Shown here: one piece after another, positions 8,614 through 18,345 of the stretch | Numbering within the stretch: the first letter of the stretch is position 1 | Layout: each line of letters starts with the position of its first letter | Assembly: GCF_025685395.1 (NCBI RefSeq) | Contig: NZ_JAGSYA010000004.1 | Location: forward strand, 2,480,001-2,544,000 | Source: Terriglobus tenax | GTDB taxonomy: Bacteria; Acidobacteriota; Terriglobia; Terriglobales; Acidobacteriaceae | Direction of reading: 5' to 3' | DNA: 64,000 nt | Position numbers and translations under genes: made by a program | Notes under the pieces: generated by a model | What the model was told of the DNA's origin: nothing | The model's input: the letters and a program-made list of their open reading frames with translations, nothing else | The model's database searches: none

Positions 8614-8654
8614 CACAAGAAAGGGACGGCATCCTGTGCCGTCCCTTTCTTGTG
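8614..8654. terminator. bidirectional terminator between trpS and 8662-9180
   Basis: A perfect 18-bp inverted repeat (CACAAGAAAGGGACGGCA / TGCCGTCCCTTTCTTGTG) with a 5-base loop. It lies between two convergent genes and has A and T runs suitable for ending transcription from both. Confidence 0.88.
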
Positions 8655-8661
8655 CGGAAAA

Positions 8662-9180
8662 TTAGTGCTTCGGCTTTGCTAATGGGACGGTTGCCAGCAG
8701 TTGCGCGGAAGGTGTACGGACGCGACGGTAAACCCCCGTGTTGGTATAACTGTTGCCCACGCCGTCTTTTGACGTGGTGGTGACGGTCATCGTGCGTCCA
8801 TCGGCAGAGAGCGTGCGTACGCTGGTGGCCACTCGCTCCACACCTCGCAGATACTCCGCGACAACCCGGTTCCGGCCAAGGCGCCTGACCGCGACCGGCA
8901 GAAGGATTCCTTTGGCTCCGCTCACCACGGCGGGAGGCCCGTCGTAGATCGCCGTGTAATCCGCCGTAAAGGAAACCCCGGTACGCAGCAGCGTCTCGGA
9001 GTGATAGTGAACGCCGCTACCGGCCTCCACCATCTCGATGGTCATGCTCTCCGGCAGCCCGGAGACGTACTTTGAGCGTTTGGTGTCCATCACCCATTTC
9101 CCGAGAAAGGGGTCGGCCGCGCAAAGCACGGCCGGACACGTGAGAAGGAAGAGGAGTGCAAGGAATCGGACAAGTCTCAT
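8662..9180 (-). CDS. secreted protein, unknown function
   Basis: A 172-residue protein with a signal peptide (residues 1-21, ending AVLCAA). The mature part begins DPFLGKWVMDTKRSKY and is rich in beta-strand-forming residues, with repeated VTTTS/TNTG segments. The opening GxW pattern is common in small secreted lipocalin-like acidobacterial proteins, but I cannot place it in a named family. It starts 16 bases from the end of the di-haem gene and is probably co-transcribed with it. Confidence 0.75.
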   Translation of the reverse strand: MRLVRFLALLFLLTCPAVLCAADPFLGKWVMDTKRSKYVSGLPESMTIEMVEAGSGVHYHSETLLRTGVSFTADYTAIYDGPPAVVSGAKGILLPVAVRRLGRNRVVAEYLRGVERVATSVRTLSADGRTMTVTTTSKDGVGNSYTNTGVYRRVRTPSAQLLATVPLAKPKH

Positions 9181-9196
9181 AGGGTCAGGCCTTTCC

Positions 9197-10720
9197 TTAC
9201 AGGGTGCGCAGAAAGTCCAGGAGAGACTGCTTCTCGCGCTCGTTCAGGCCATTGAAGCGGCGGACGACATTGTTTGCCTCCGATGGTCCGTAGCTATAGG
9301 AATCGCGGTCCTTGGACGGGTTATCACCGCCGTCCGATCCGCGATAGGAGGCATGGTCCTGGATCGCGGTCATCAGGTCGTCGGTACGTCCGTCGTGCAG
9401 GAAGAAGATTCGCTGGCCCAGTCCCCATAGCGGTGTTGTGCGAAACTCGTCCGGCCCGGCGTTGCCCTGCACAATGTTGTCGGCCAGCGTGGCTCCCATG
9501 CGATGGACCAGCAGGTCAGAGTACAGGTTGACCTGTTGCCCTCGCAGGGCCACAGTTTGTGGCCCGATCTGCTCCGCGGGAGAGCCCGGGTTTGCCGTTC
9601 CAGGCGTCGTGAACGACGGTGTATGGCAAAGCGCGCAGCCAACTTCTCGGAACAGCCGTTCGCCGCGTTTTGCGCTCTCCGACTGCGCTGCCAGCGCCGG
9701 AGCATCCACAAAGCGCATGAACTCGGTGAACATCAGCCAGGCGGGCATGATCTTCAGCGGATCGTGATAGTTCGCTTCCGTTGTACGGGGAACGTCGAAA
9801 GGCTCGTAGGAGAGATTGCAATCCTTGTCCTCAGACTGCGTGATGGGAAACAGGTCGTTGCTGATGCCCATCTCCACGTTGTAGGCCTCGCCGGCAAACA
9901 GGGTCAGGGAAGCGTTCTGCGCCTTCCATCCAAAGCGTGCGATGGTGCCGTTATTAGCCACCAGGTTGGGGTGGCCTTCAATACCCAGCAGCCGCTTCAG
10001 CTCCCGGTTGGCATTCATGTTGTCGCGAATGGCGGAGTCCTGGATGGACTCAATCAGGCCCAGGCCGAACAGCTGCAACGGAATGCGGTACGACAGGTTG
10101 TTGCGCCGCAGCTCCCGGTCGAAGTCCGGCTGCTGCAACTGGCAGGCGGGTGCGTCCGCTCTTCCGGCGACAGTAAAGAGCTGGTGGACCCCACCATCGC
10201 GGCTGCCGTCCTTGTTGAACTTGAACCGCACCTCGCGGAAGGCGCCGTCTGCCTCTTCAAAAGAAGGAATGGTATTGCTGGCGCCCAGGCGTTTGCCCAC
10301 CACAAAGGCGACGTTCTTGCGCGTCGCGCTGCCACCGATCATGGGCTGGAAGTGGCAGATAAAGCACTGGTCGGCATTGAAACGCGGTCCCATGCCGGCG
10401 GAGTTCACCAGCTTCAGGGGCGAGAAAGGGTTCTGCGGATCAGGATCGATGGGCATGGTGCCCTGCGGCTGCTCGACACAGGTGTCACAGGTGCCCTCCA
10501 GTTCGGAAACACGCAGAAGGCTCTCGGCAAAGAGCGAAATTTCGTTGGCGTTCAGCCCTGGTACCGGCAGGGGGATGGTGGAGGAAGGGTTTGGCCGTGG
10601 TCCGGGGTCTTTTGCGCGGAAAAAGTTTTCGCGGAACTGGCCGTGGAGCAGGGGGGTGAGCAGAAGCAGAAGAAAAGCGATCGAAATTCGAACAGAAGAG
10701 AAAGATCGGCGTGGTTTCAA
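9197..10720 (-). CDS. di-haem oxidoreductase family protein (DUF1111-like)
   Basis: The product carries two c-type haem motifs, CFICH at about 119-123 and CALCH at about 362-366, in the order typical of the DHOR/DUF1111 family. A conserved segment FLHDGRTDDLMTAIQDH lies near the end. A further CDTC (about 78-81) lacks the haem His. I place the start at the TTG at 10720: it has a GGAG nine bases upstream and gives a clean signal peptide (KPRRSF then a run of Leu). The ATG at 10882 would add 54 residues of unlikely sequence. Expected location is the periplasm, with a redox role of unknown substrate. Confidence 0.88.
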   Translation of the reverse strand: MKPRRSFSSVRISIAFLLLLLTPLLHGQFRENFFRAKDPGPRPNPSSTIPLPVPGLNANEISLFAESLLRVSELEGTCDTCVEQPQGTMPIDPDPQNPFSPLKLVNSAGMGPRFNADQCFICHFQPMIGGSATRKNVAFVVGKRLGASNTIPSFEEADGAFREVRFKFNKDGSRDGGVHQLFTVAGRADAPACQLQQPDFDRELRRNNLSYRIPLQLFGLGLIESIQDSAIRDNMNANRELKRLLGIEGHPNLVANNGTIARFGWKAQNASLTLFAGEAYNVEMGISNDLFPITQSEDKDCNLSYEPFDVPRTTEANYHDPLKIMPAWLMFTEFMRFVDAPALAAQSESAKRGERLFREVGCALCHTPSFTTPGTANPGSPAEQIGPQTVALRGQQVNLYSDLLVHRMGATLADNIVQGNAGPDEFRTTPLWGLGQRIFFLHDGRTDDLMTAIQDHASYRGSDGGDNPSKDRDSYSYGPSEANNVVRRFNGLNEREKQSLLDFLRTL

Positions 10721-11159
10721 GGAAGTGGGCTCCGAGGGAGAGGGATGTATCGCAACCGCATCGTCAACGGAGCACTCTCCCGCACGCAGTCCATGCGGAA
10801 TGTGCGTGGGTTCTCTCTGCGGACATCTCGCAGAAAGTGGGTCTGAGGCTCCGTCGATTGCCTCCGAGAGTAGGATCTGCACCTGTTTTGCGTCTTGAGG
10901 ATTGGCTCAAGGATTTCTCATTTTGTTGTTATGTCGCGGAAATCCTTTGATTTCATACATTTTTTGCCAGGGAGAGTTGGAGGCTGACCGCAATTTGCGA
11001 GAAACACTGGACGGCGGAAGGCAGAAGGAAGGCAGCAGGCGGGAGTTGCCCCGCGCCACTCTCCGGGCTGCCGGAGAGCGAAATTGCCGTGGCTGCGCGG
11101 TAGAGGGGTATCTGCCATCGTTTAGCCCCCTTGCCAGCGCATGAGAAAATAGAAGACGA
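10721..11159. other. divergent intergenic region, regulatory
   Basis: No convincing gene is seen in these 439 bases between two divergent genes. The region holds a short inverted repeat CTTGAG-GATTGG-CTCAAG (10894-10911) and a stable hairpin CTCTCCGG-GCTG-CCGGAGAG (11059-11078) in the leader of the ABC-F gene. The part from 10981 to 11060 is purine-rich (AAGGCAGAAGGAAGGCAGCAGG). Both promoters should lie here, but no clear -35/-10 pair was found. Confidence 0.5.
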
Positions 11160-12767
11160 ATGATCTCCGTTTCCAACGTCTCCATGCGCTACGGCTCGAA
11201 GGTGCTCTTCGAAGACGTATCCACCACATTTATTTCCGGCCGCCGCTACGGTCTCACCGGGCCCAACGGCGCCGGCAAATCCACCTTCATGAAGGTGCTG
11301 ACCGGCGAGCTAGACGCCCAGAAGGGCAATGTCGTCCGCCCCAAGAAGCTTGGCGTGCTGCGGCAGGACCAGTACGCGTTTGACGCCTACCGCGTCATCG
11401 ACACGGTCATCATGGGCAACAAGGCCCTCTGGGCCGCTCTTGAAGAACGCGACGTGCTCTATGAGAAGGCCGAACTGACCGACGACGACGGCATCCGCCT
11501 GGGCGAGCTCGAAGGCGTCATCGGCGAAGAGGACGGCTACGAGGCCGAGTCCAACGCCGCCGTTCTGCTGCAGGGTCTGGATATCGCCGACGAACTGCAC
11601 GAGCGCAAGATGGGCGAGCTGCAGGGCGGCCAGAAGGTCCGCGTTCTGCTGGCACAGGCGCTCTTCGGAAACCCGCAGGCTCTGCTGCTGGACGAGCCTA
11701 CGAACTACCTCGATCTCGAGTCCATCCACTGGCTGCAGGACTTCCTCGTCCGCTTCGATGGCACGCTGATCACCATCTCGCACGACCGCCACTTCCTGAA
11801 CGCGGTCTGCACCCACATCGCCGACATCGACTACCAGACCATCATCACCTACAACGGTGGTTACGACGACATGGTGCTGCAGAAGACCCAGGTCCGCACC
11901 CGCATTGAAAGCCAGAACGAGCAGCGCGAAAAGAAGATCGCCCAGTTGAACGACTTCATCGCTCGCTTCTCGGCCGGTACCCGCAGCTCGCAGGTGAACT
12001 CGCGTAAGAAGGAAGTCGAGCGCCTGCAAACCACGGACCTGGCCCGCTCCAACATCCAACGCCCGTTCATCCGCTTCGACATGCTGCGCCCCTCCGGCAA
12101 GCACATCCTCGAGGTGGAAGGTGTCTCCAAGTCCTATGACACCACGGTCTTCACCAACTTCAATTCCGCCGTCATGCGCGGAGACAAGGTGGTGTTGATC
12201 GGTCGTAACGGTACCGGAAAAACGACGATGATCAAGTCGTTGCTGGCCGGTATGCCGGAGACGGACGACAAGGAATTCACGCGCGATAGCGGCGAGGTGA
12301 AATGGGGACACGAAGCCAACATCGGCTACTTTGCCCAGGACCACACCGGCACCGTCACCAAGGGGATGACCGTCGCCGATTGGCTGCACCAGTTCGATGA
12401 GAAGGCCACGGAAGAAGACATCCGCGGCATCCTCGGCCAGATGCTCTTCCGCGGCGAAGAAGGCCTGAAGAAGACCGATGCTCTGTCGGGTGGCGAACAG
12501 GCCCGCCTGATCTTCTGCAAGCTGATGCTACAGAAGCCGAACATCCTGATCTTCGATGAGCCGACCAACCACCTTGATCTGGAGTCAATCAATGCTCTGA
12601 ACCAGGCCCTGCAGAAGTTTGAGGGCACGGTTCTTCTGGTCACGCATGACGAGGACCTGATCGATGAAGTCGGAACCCGCATCTGGCACTTTCAGGATGG
12701 CAAGGTGGAGGACTTCAAGGGTCCGTACGCCGAATACCAGCAGGTCTTGGCTTCCGCAAAGAAGTAA
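11160..12767 (+). CDS. ABC-F family ATPase, YbiT-like
   Basis: A 535-residue soluble protein with two ABC ATPase domains and no membrane segment. The first Walker A is GPNGAGKST at 34-42, with Walker B LLLDEPTN; the second Walker A is GRNGTGKTT at about 350 and the second signature is LSGGEQ. The first signature is LQGGQ rather than LSGGQ. The linker between the domains and the SHDRHFLN motif fit ABC-F translation factors, and the sequence closely parallels E. coli YbiT. ABC-F proteins bind the ribosomal E site and modulate elongation. No antibiotic-resistance type extension is evident. Confidence 0.93.
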   Translation: MISVSNVSMRYGSKVLFEDVSTTFISGRRYGLTGPNGAGKSTFMKVLTGELDAQKGNVVRPKKLGVLRQDQYAFDAYRVIDTVIMGNKALWAALEERDVLYEKAELTDDDGIRLGELEGVIGEEDGYEAESNAAVLLQGLDIADELHERKMGELQGGQKVRVLLAQALFGNPQALLLDEPTNYLDLESIHWLQDFLVRFDGTLITISHDRHFLNAVCTHIADIDYQTIITYNGGYDDMVLQKTQVRTRIESQNEQREKKIAQLNDFIARFSAGTRSSQVNSRKKEVERLQTTDLARSNIQRPFIRFDMLRPSGKHILEVEGVSKSYDTTVFTNFNSAVMRGDKVVLIGRNGTGKTTMIKSLLAGMPETDDKEFTRDSGEVKWGHEANIGYFAQDHTGTVTKGMTVADWLHQFDEKATEEDIRGILGQMLFRGEEGLKKTDALSGGEQARLIFCKLMLQKPNILIFDEPTNHLDLESINALNQALQKFEGTVLLVTHDEDLIDEVGTRIWHFQDGKVEDFKGPYAEYQQVLASAKK

Positions 12768-12775
12768 GCTCCGCA

Positions 12776-12820
12776 AAATTGCACCGCTTGTATGACGTCG
12801 TCATGCAGGCGGTGCAGTTT
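12776..12820 (+). terminator. probable terminator after the ABC-F gene
   Basis: A long, nearly continuous stem (arms 12781-12797 and 12799-12815, several G-T wobbles, tiny loop) preceded by AAAATT and followed by AGTTT. The stem is strong but the T tract is poor, so efficiency is uncertain. Confidence 0.55.
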
Positions 12821-13012
12821 GCATGGAAAGAATCATTCGTGATTCTTTTTCTTGACAACCCGTCTGTGGTCACTGACCGTAGATTCAACACCTAACAGGT
12901 TTTCGGGCGCAGCCGTATTCAACGAGCGCGTCACGAGTTCACCGGGATTCACCGAAAGAACACTTCGAAACCTTCGATTTTTGTTTCGCCCTTTTGAGGA
13001 GTGACGTATTCA

Positions 13013-16000
13013 ATGAAGATTGCAAAAATCTGTAGCACACGTGTATTCGCGGCCGTGCTCACAGCCGGACTGGCCTTTGTCCCGGCTAATGTGATTCTTA
13101 CCCCGCGCGTTCTGGCTCAAACCGCCGCCACCGGCACCATCTCCGGTACCATCTCGGACGCCTCCGGCGCCGCAGTTCCTTCGACCTCGGTAACCATCAT
13201 CAACACCGATACCGGTGCTACCCGCACCCTCACCACCAACAGCGAAGGCTACTTTACCTCCACCTTCCTGCAGCCCGGACATTATGAAGTCATTTCCGGC
13301 GGCACTGGGAATTTCGGTAAGGTAGATCGCAAGAATCTGGTCCTGACTGTCGGTCAGACCCTGACGGTGGATTCCACCCTTCCCGCTGGTTCGGTTACAA
13401 CCGATGTGACGGTCACGGACGCATCGCCGCTGATCGATACGGAAAAGTCGGAAGTATCGCAAACGGTTGGTGAGAATCTCGTTTCCAACCTGCCGGTTAA
13501 CGGCCGCCGCTACGATAACTTTGTGCTGCTGACCCCAAACGTTGTTCCTGATGGAAACAGCGGTCTGATCTCCTATCGTGGTATCTCCGGCCTCTATAAC
13601 ACCAACCTGATCGACGGCGCCAACAACCAGCAGGCATTCTTCTCGGAGGCTCGCGGACGCGCTATCGGTGCTCCGTATGTGTTCTCGCAGGACTCGATCA
13701 AAGAGTTCCAGTCCTCTGCTTCGGGTTACTCAGCAGAGTTCGGTCAGGCCGCTGGCGGCCAGATCAACGCCATCTCGAAGTCGGGTACAAACTCCTTCCA
13801 TGGCGATCTGTTTTATTACCTCCGCTATCCTTCCCTCAATGCGCTCGATCCTCTCTCCAAGTCGCAGGGACGTGCTGCAAATAACCCCTTTCTGCTTACG
13901 CCGACCGTTCGTCAGCAGCAGCAGTTTGGCGGTTCCGTGGGCGGAGCGATCATCAAGGACAAGCTCTTTTACTTCTTTACCTATGACGGTTTCCGCAAGG
14001 TAAATCCTCTGCTTTACACCTCGTCGGTGACTTCGACCCAGCTCGCGGGATTCCGTTGCCCCACAGCCGCTACCACGACTCAGTGCACCAATGCGAAGAA
14101 CTACATTCTGGGCAATCAGGGCGCAGCCTCTCGTAACCTGAAGCAGGACATCTTCTTCCCGCGCCTGGACTGGCAGCTCAATGACCGGAACCACGTCAGC
14201 GCCGAGTTCCTTTACCAGAACTATTCTCAGCCTAACGGCTACACCACTTCCGCTACCGCAAACAACTCTTCGGTCAGCACAAATGGACGTGCCGACTTCC
14301 ACGAGCGCTTCTTCATTGCAAACTGGGAGAGCGTTCTCTCCAGCCGTTCTACTAATGCTGCCCGCTTCCAGTGGGCCCGCGATCTGGAAGTAACGGGAGC
14401 CAATTCCCCCGGACCGAACGTTAGCATCAGTGGTCTGTTCGCCTATGGTTTGCCTAACGCCCTGCCGCGTGGCGCTTTTCCGGATGAACATCGCTGGCAG
14501 GCTGCGGATACCTACTCCCTTACGCGGGGTAAGCACACCTTCAAGGCCGGTGTTGACGTCAACCTGATCCACGAAGTCATCGCGAACCTCTTCCAGGGTG
14601 GTGGTCTTTACACCTATTCCTCTCTAACCGGGCAGTGCGTCGGGGGTGTACAGACCTTCGGTTGCGCGACGTTCACCAACACCACTGAGGCGGCCTTCTC
14701 GAACTGGGTGCAGGATGTTTACGGTCTGAACGGTGGCCGTCACTACTCCAACTTCACCCAGGTGAACGACCCCATCACTGGTCGCGGTCTCGATGACTTC
14801 TGGAATAAGAACCTCGCAGGCTTTGTAGAGGATTCCTGGAAGGTAACGCCTTCATTCACCTTCAGCGCTGGTGTCCGCTATGACGTTCAGATGGTTCCCC
14901 AGCCGCCGAGGCCTTACACCAACAGCTATAACGGCGTGCCCAGTCCCCTGGCCAATTCCGTTACAAGCACCATTCATACCAACTACAAGATGATCCAGCC
15001 CCGCATTGGCTTTGCATGGTCGCCCATGCCTGGCACCGTGGTTCGTGGCGGCTACGGTATCTTCTATGGTCTAACTTCGAACTCGACCTTCTATGCAACG
15101 CGCGTCGAAAACGGTGTCTTCCAGCAGCAGTACAACTACCCTGTCATTACCACTGCTGGCAACACATCGGCGAGCACACCTACGACGTATAGCTGGGCAA
15201 ACGGCGCACCGAACAACACCAATGTGCTGTTTACGCCTCCGGGACCGGCACTTGCAGCTCCTTTCGCAGGTGCTCTTACTCCTCAGGTTGCACCGGGAGG
15301 TGTAACGCCTCAGCCCTTTGCTTTCCGTGGACAGGACAGAAACTTTACTAATCCGTACACGCACTCGATTGATCTTGGTGTTGAGCAGGAACTGCCGGGG
15401 CATATCAGCCTTACGCTCGCTTATGTAGGAACGCGCGGAATGCGTCTGCCCTACTTTATCGACTCCAACCTGCCGCGCACTTCGCTGACGCGTACCTATA
15501 CTGTGACGGAGGCTAGTGGTCGCGTTTCTACCGTTACCGTTCCGTTCTATTCCAATACGCTCACGCGACCGTCTCCAAATGACCAGATTATTCTGACTGG
15601 TTATAGCGGTCTGAACTCCTGGTACCACTCCGGTGCATTCTCGGTGCGCAAGCCGTTCAGCCATGGTCTTGAGCTGCTGGTGAACTACACGTGGGCCAAA
15701 GCGATTGACGGTTCCCAGGTCTCCGGACAGAACGGAACCTTCAACGGAACGAACACAATTCTCGATCCGTTCAACCTCAAGAATCCGGGAAGCCTGAGCG
15801 AGTACTCACGTTCGGATCTGGACATGCGTGGTCGCTTCGTCGGCAGCGTCGTGTACGCTCCGACCTTTGGTATCGCCAATATGTACCTGCGTACCTTGGC
15901 AAACGGCTGGTCTATCTCCGGTACGGCTACGGAGCAGACGGGACTGCCCCTCACTCTCAACATGAGTGGCAGCGTCACGGGTGGTATTGATGGTGGTGTC

Positions 16001-16339
16001 ACTGGCGCACAGGTTAGCCTGTTCGCTTCTAACACCTCGGGACGTGCTCCTCAGTTCCGCCGCAATTCGATGCCTGGTCCTGGTATCCGCAACGTGGATG
16101 CTCGTGTCTCCCGCGATATCCCCATCCACGACAAGATCAAGATGCAGGTCTTCGTGGAGGCGTTCAACGTCGCAAACCGCCGCCACATCATCTCGCAGAG
16201 TACCTCGGCATACCAGTTCACTGGTACGAACACCATCAGCGCGATTACAACGGGCACACTGTTTGGAGCTCCTACCAGCACCAGCAGCGTTCTCTTCGGA
16301 CCTCGTCAGATGCAGTTCACCGCCAAGCTGTTCTTCTAA
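13013..16339 (+). CDS. Oar-like TonB-dependent receptor with carboxypeptidase-regulatory-like domain
   Basis: A 1108-residue outer-membrane protein. Residues about 1-36 are a signal peptide (cut near VLAQ). About 40-120 is a carboxypeptidase-regulatory-like beta-sandwich (GTISGTISDASGAAVP). About 140-260 is the plug (NLPVNGRRYDNFVLL, GGQINAISKSGTNSFHG), followed by a large beta-barrel ending in aromatic LFF. This is the expanded acidobacterial Oar/CarO type, thought to import oligosaccharides or other large ligands. ATG 13013 fits the GAGGAG at 12996-13001; the in-frame GTG at 13001 overlaps that site. Upstream there is a TTGACA at 12852 but no well-spaced -10. A terminator follows. Confidence 0.95.
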   Translation: MKIAKICSTRVFAAVLTAGLAFVPANVILTPRVLAQTAATGTISGTISDASGAAVPSTSVTIINTDTGATRTLTTNSEGYFTSTFLQPGHYEVISGGTGNFGKVDRKNLVLTVGQTLTVDSTLPAGSVTTDVTVTDASPLIDTEKSEVSQTVGENLVSNLPVNGRRYDNFVLLTPNVVPDGNSGLISYRGISGLYNTNLIDGANNQQAFFSEARGRAIGAPYVFSQDSIKEFQSSASGYSAEFGQAAGGQINAISKSGTNSFHGDLFYYLRYPSLNALDPLSKSQGRAANNPFLLTPTVRQQQQFGGSVGGAIIKDKLFYFFTYDGFRKVNPLLYTSSVTSTQLAGFRCPTAATTTQCTNAKNYILGNQGAASRNLKQDIFFPRLDWQLNDRNHVSAEFLYQNYSQPNGYTTSATANNSSVSTNGRADFHERFFIANWESVLSSRSTNAARFQWARDLEVTGANSPGPNVSISGLFAYGLPNALPRGAFPDEHRWQAADTYSLTRGKHTFKAGVDVNLIHEVIANLFQGGGLYTYSSLTGQCVGGVQTFGCATFTNTTEAAFSNWVQDVYGLNGGRHYSNFTQVNDPITGRGLDDFWNKNLAGFVEDSWKVTPSFTFSAGVRYDVQMVPQPPRPYTNSYNGVPSPLANSVTSTIHTNYKMIQPRIGFAWSPMPGTVVRGGYGIFYGLTSNSTFYATRVENGVFQQQYNYPVITTAGNTSASTPTTYSWANGAPNNTNVLFTPPGPALAAPFAGALTPQVAPGGVTPQPFAFRGQDRNFTNPYTHSIDLGVEQELPGHISLTLAYVGTRGMRLPYFIDSNLPRTSLTRTYTVTEASGRVSTVTVPFYSNTLTRPSPNDQIILTGYSGLNSWYHSGAFSVRKPFSHGLELLVNYTWAKAIDGSQVSGQNGTFNGTNTILDPFNLKNPGSLSEYSRSDLDMRGRFVGSVVYAPTFGIANMYLRTLANGWSISGTATEQTGLPLTLNMSGSVTGGIDGGVTGAQVSLFASNTSGRAPQFRRNSMPGPGIRNVDARVSRDIPIHDKIKMQVFVEAFNVANRRHIISQSTSAYQFTGTNTISAITTGTLFGAPTSTSSVLFGPRQMQFTAKLFF

Positions 16340-16360
16340 ACAGAAAATCAATTCCTACCA

Positions 16361-16388
16361 AAAGCCCCGGTCTCGGCCGGGGCTTTAT
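16361..16388 (+). terminator. rho-independent terminator after the TonB receptor
   Basis: Stem AAAGCCCCGG / CCGGGGCTTT with a short loop and a T-rich tail. It ends only a few bases before the start of the next gene, so that gene must rely on read-through or a promoter inside the receptor gene. Confidence 0.88.
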
Positions 16389-16393
16389 TCTTG

Positions 16394-17605
16394 ATGCCAA
16401 TGCTCTCGCGCCGTGCTCTCTTTCGTCTTCTTGCTGCCGCCCCCTCTTCCTATGCGCTGTCACAGAGCTTTCTTCCACTCCCTGCGCGACGTTCCGGCGA
16501 ACTCGATATTCACCACATCGACACCGGCCGTGGGAACAGCACCCTGATCGTTGGCCCTGATGGCACAACGCTTCTGGTCGATGCAGGGGCCTCGGCGGTC
16601 ACGCTGGATACCTCCGCTCCGCCTCGCCCCAATGCATCCCGCCGTCCGGGCGAATGGATCGCACGCTACGCTCAGAAGGTGAGCCACGCAGACTACCTGG
16701 ACTACGCTCTCATCACCCATATTCATCCGGACCACACCGGAGACGTGACACCCGGGTGTCCCCTATCCAGCAGCGGAGCCTATCGTCTGACCGGTATCAG
16801 CGATGTCGACGCTATCCTGCCCATCCGTACCGTGATCGACCGCGCCTTCCCCGACTTCGGATCCGCCAAACCGCTGAACGCGCCCTTCGCGGCGAACTAT
16901 CTGGCCTACCTGCAAGAGCGCGTCGCGAAGAAACGCGCGGTCCAGTCCGCCATGGTTGGGTCTATCTCGCAACTCCAGTTGAAGGATGTACAGACCCGGG
17001 TACTTGCTGCGAACGGCCGCATCTGGACAGGCTCAGGAACCAGCAGCCGCCTGCTCACGCCGCAGGGCAGAGCGCTCTCCGCGGAAGAGCAGCCGAATGA
17101 GAACTTCTATTCCATTGCGCTGCGCCTGCAATTCGGTAATTTCAGCTACTACACCGGTGGAGATCTGGCGTGCGATACGCATGACGGCCGCGTTCCCTGG
17201 CTCGACAACGAGACCCCGGTCGCCCGTCTCGCCGGCAGGACAGACGTCGCCGCCGCAAACCATCATGGCTATTTTGATTCCACCGGCGCAGCCTTTACGG
17301 ACGCTCTCGACGCGCAGGCGTACATCGTGCAGGCATGGGACGTTGGCCACCCAGGCCCGGCGCAGGCGCAGCGCATGCTGGGCGAATGGCCCGGCGCGAA
17401 GAAGCACGACGTCTATGCGCTGGAATCCTTGCCGGCGAACGCCCTGATCAACAGCCGCTTCACCCCACGCTTCAAAAGCCGGCAGGGACACGTCGTGGTC
17501 CGCGTCGCCGCAGACACAAAGAGCTTCCGTATCCATCTGCTGGATGCGACAAACGAAGATATGGCTGTCCGCTGGGTCAGCGATCCGTATCGGTGTAGGG
17601 GATAA
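16394..17605 (+). CDS. exported metallo-beta-lactamase-fold hydrolase
   Basis: About 403 residues. The N-terminus (SRRALFRLLAAAPSS) resembles a twin-arginine or Sec signal. The metal site THIHPDHTGD (about 109-117, HxHxDH) and later motifs TGGDL and NHHGY fit the ComEC/Rec2-type branch of the metallo-beta-lactamase fold. No DNA-channel domain is present, so the role is probably an exported hydrolase of unknown substrate. An ATG at 16400 is an equally good start. The gene sits directly behind the receptor terminator and ahead of tRNA-Arg. Confidence 0.85.
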   Translation: MPMLSRRALFRLLAAAPSSYALSQSFLPLPARRSGELDIHHIDTGRGNSTLIVGPDGTTLLVDAGASAVTLDTSAPPRPNASRRPGEWIARYAQKVSHADYLDYALITHIHPDHTGDVTPGCPLSSSGAYRLTGISDVDAILPIRTVIDRAFPDFGSAKPLNAPFAANYLAYLQERVAKKRAVQSAMVGSISQLQLKDVQTRVLAANGRIWTGSGTSSRLLTPQGRALSAEEQPNENFYSIALRLQFGNFSYYTGGDLACDTHDGRVPWLDNETPVARLAGRTDVAAANHHGYFDSTGAAFTDALDAQAYIVQAWDVGHPGPAQAQRMLGEWPGAKKHDVYALESLPANALINSRFTPRFKSRQGHVVVRVAADTKSFRIHLLDATNEDMAVRWVSDPYRCRG

Positions 17606-17611
17606 GAAGGA

Positions 17612-17688
17612 TGGTGCACCCGAGAAGATTCGAACTTCTGACCTACAGCTTCGGAGGCTGCCGCTCTATCCAGCTGAGCTACGGGTGC
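17612..17688 (-). tRNA. tRNA-Arg (anticodon CCG)
   Basis: The minus strand folds into a full cloverleaf: acceptor GCACCCG/CGGGTGC, D arm GCTC...GAGC, anticodon loop CTCCGAA (CCG), T arm with TTCGAAT, discriminator A and an encoded CCA. It reads CGG codons. Confidence 0.97.
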
Positions 17689-17761
17689 ACTTGTCTTTAA
17701 GCGTAGCACGGTGCAAGGAAAAGGCCGACTGCCTTATGCTGTTGGCGAACAGGAGAGGACG

Positions 17762-18340
17762 ATGACCGCGAAACGAGCAAACGCAGATCAAGCTGCCGCT
17801 ACTGCGCTGGATAGCGCAACGAATCTCCTGGCCGTGCTAAAAGCGCGTTTTGAGAAGAACACACGCCGGCACAAAGGAATAATGTGGGACTCGGTCGAAA
17901 AGCGTCTGCGCAAGAGTGCGGACGCTTTTCGGATATTAGAAGAAATGGAACGAACCGGCGGAGAGCCGGATGCCGTAGGCAGGGAGGATGAGGTGATCCT
18001 CTTCTTCGACTGTTCGGCTGAAAGTCCGAGCGGTCGAAGGAGCCTGTGCTATGACCACAAGGCGTTGAACGCCCGCAAAGAGCACAAGCCCGCAAACAGT
18101 GCGATAAATCTGTCGGAGTCGATCGGTGTGGAACTGCTCACCGAAGAGCAATATCGCTATCTGCAAACATTGGGTGAGTTCGACACCAAAACATCGAGCT
18201 GGATACAGACGCCGGAGCGGATCAGAAAACTCGGAGGCGCCCTATTCTGCGATCGCCGTTATGACACGGTCTTCGTGTATCACAATGGAGCGGAATCCTA
18301 CTATGCAGGGCGCGGCTTTCGCGGCTGTCTGAGGGTGTGA
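17762..18340 (+). CDS. DUF4256 family protein
   Basis: A 192-residue cytosolic protein that follows the DUF4256 pattern almost throughout: KARFEKNTRRHKGI near residue 30, MERTGGEPD near 60, FFDCSAESPSGRRSLCYD near 85, and ALFCDRRYDTVFVYHNGAESYY near the end. The biochemical function of DUF4256 is not known. The ATG at 17762 is preceded by AGGAGAGG. It stands alone on the plus strand and converges with the glycine cleavage operon. No oddities in length or composition. Confidence 0.9.
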   Translation: MTAKRANADQAAATALDSATNLLAVLKARFEKNTRRHKGIMWDSVEKRLRKSADAFRILEEMERTGGEPDAVGREDEVILFFDCSAESPSGRRSLCYDHKALNARKEHKPANSAINLSESIGVELLTEEQYRYLQTLGEFDTKTSSWIQTPERIRKLGGALFCDRRYDTVFVYHNGAESYYAGRGFRGCLRV

Positions 18341-18345
18341 CGAAC

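Noticed and set aside
10480-10500. Third haem site (CDTC) in the DUF1111-like protein
   Set aside because: The second Cys is followed by Val, not His, so it lacks the haem ligand.
12852-12885. Promoter TTGACA...TAGATT before the TonB receptor
   Set aside because: The -35 is perfect but the only -10-like sequence is 22 bases away, too far for a normal promoter; kept only as a remark.
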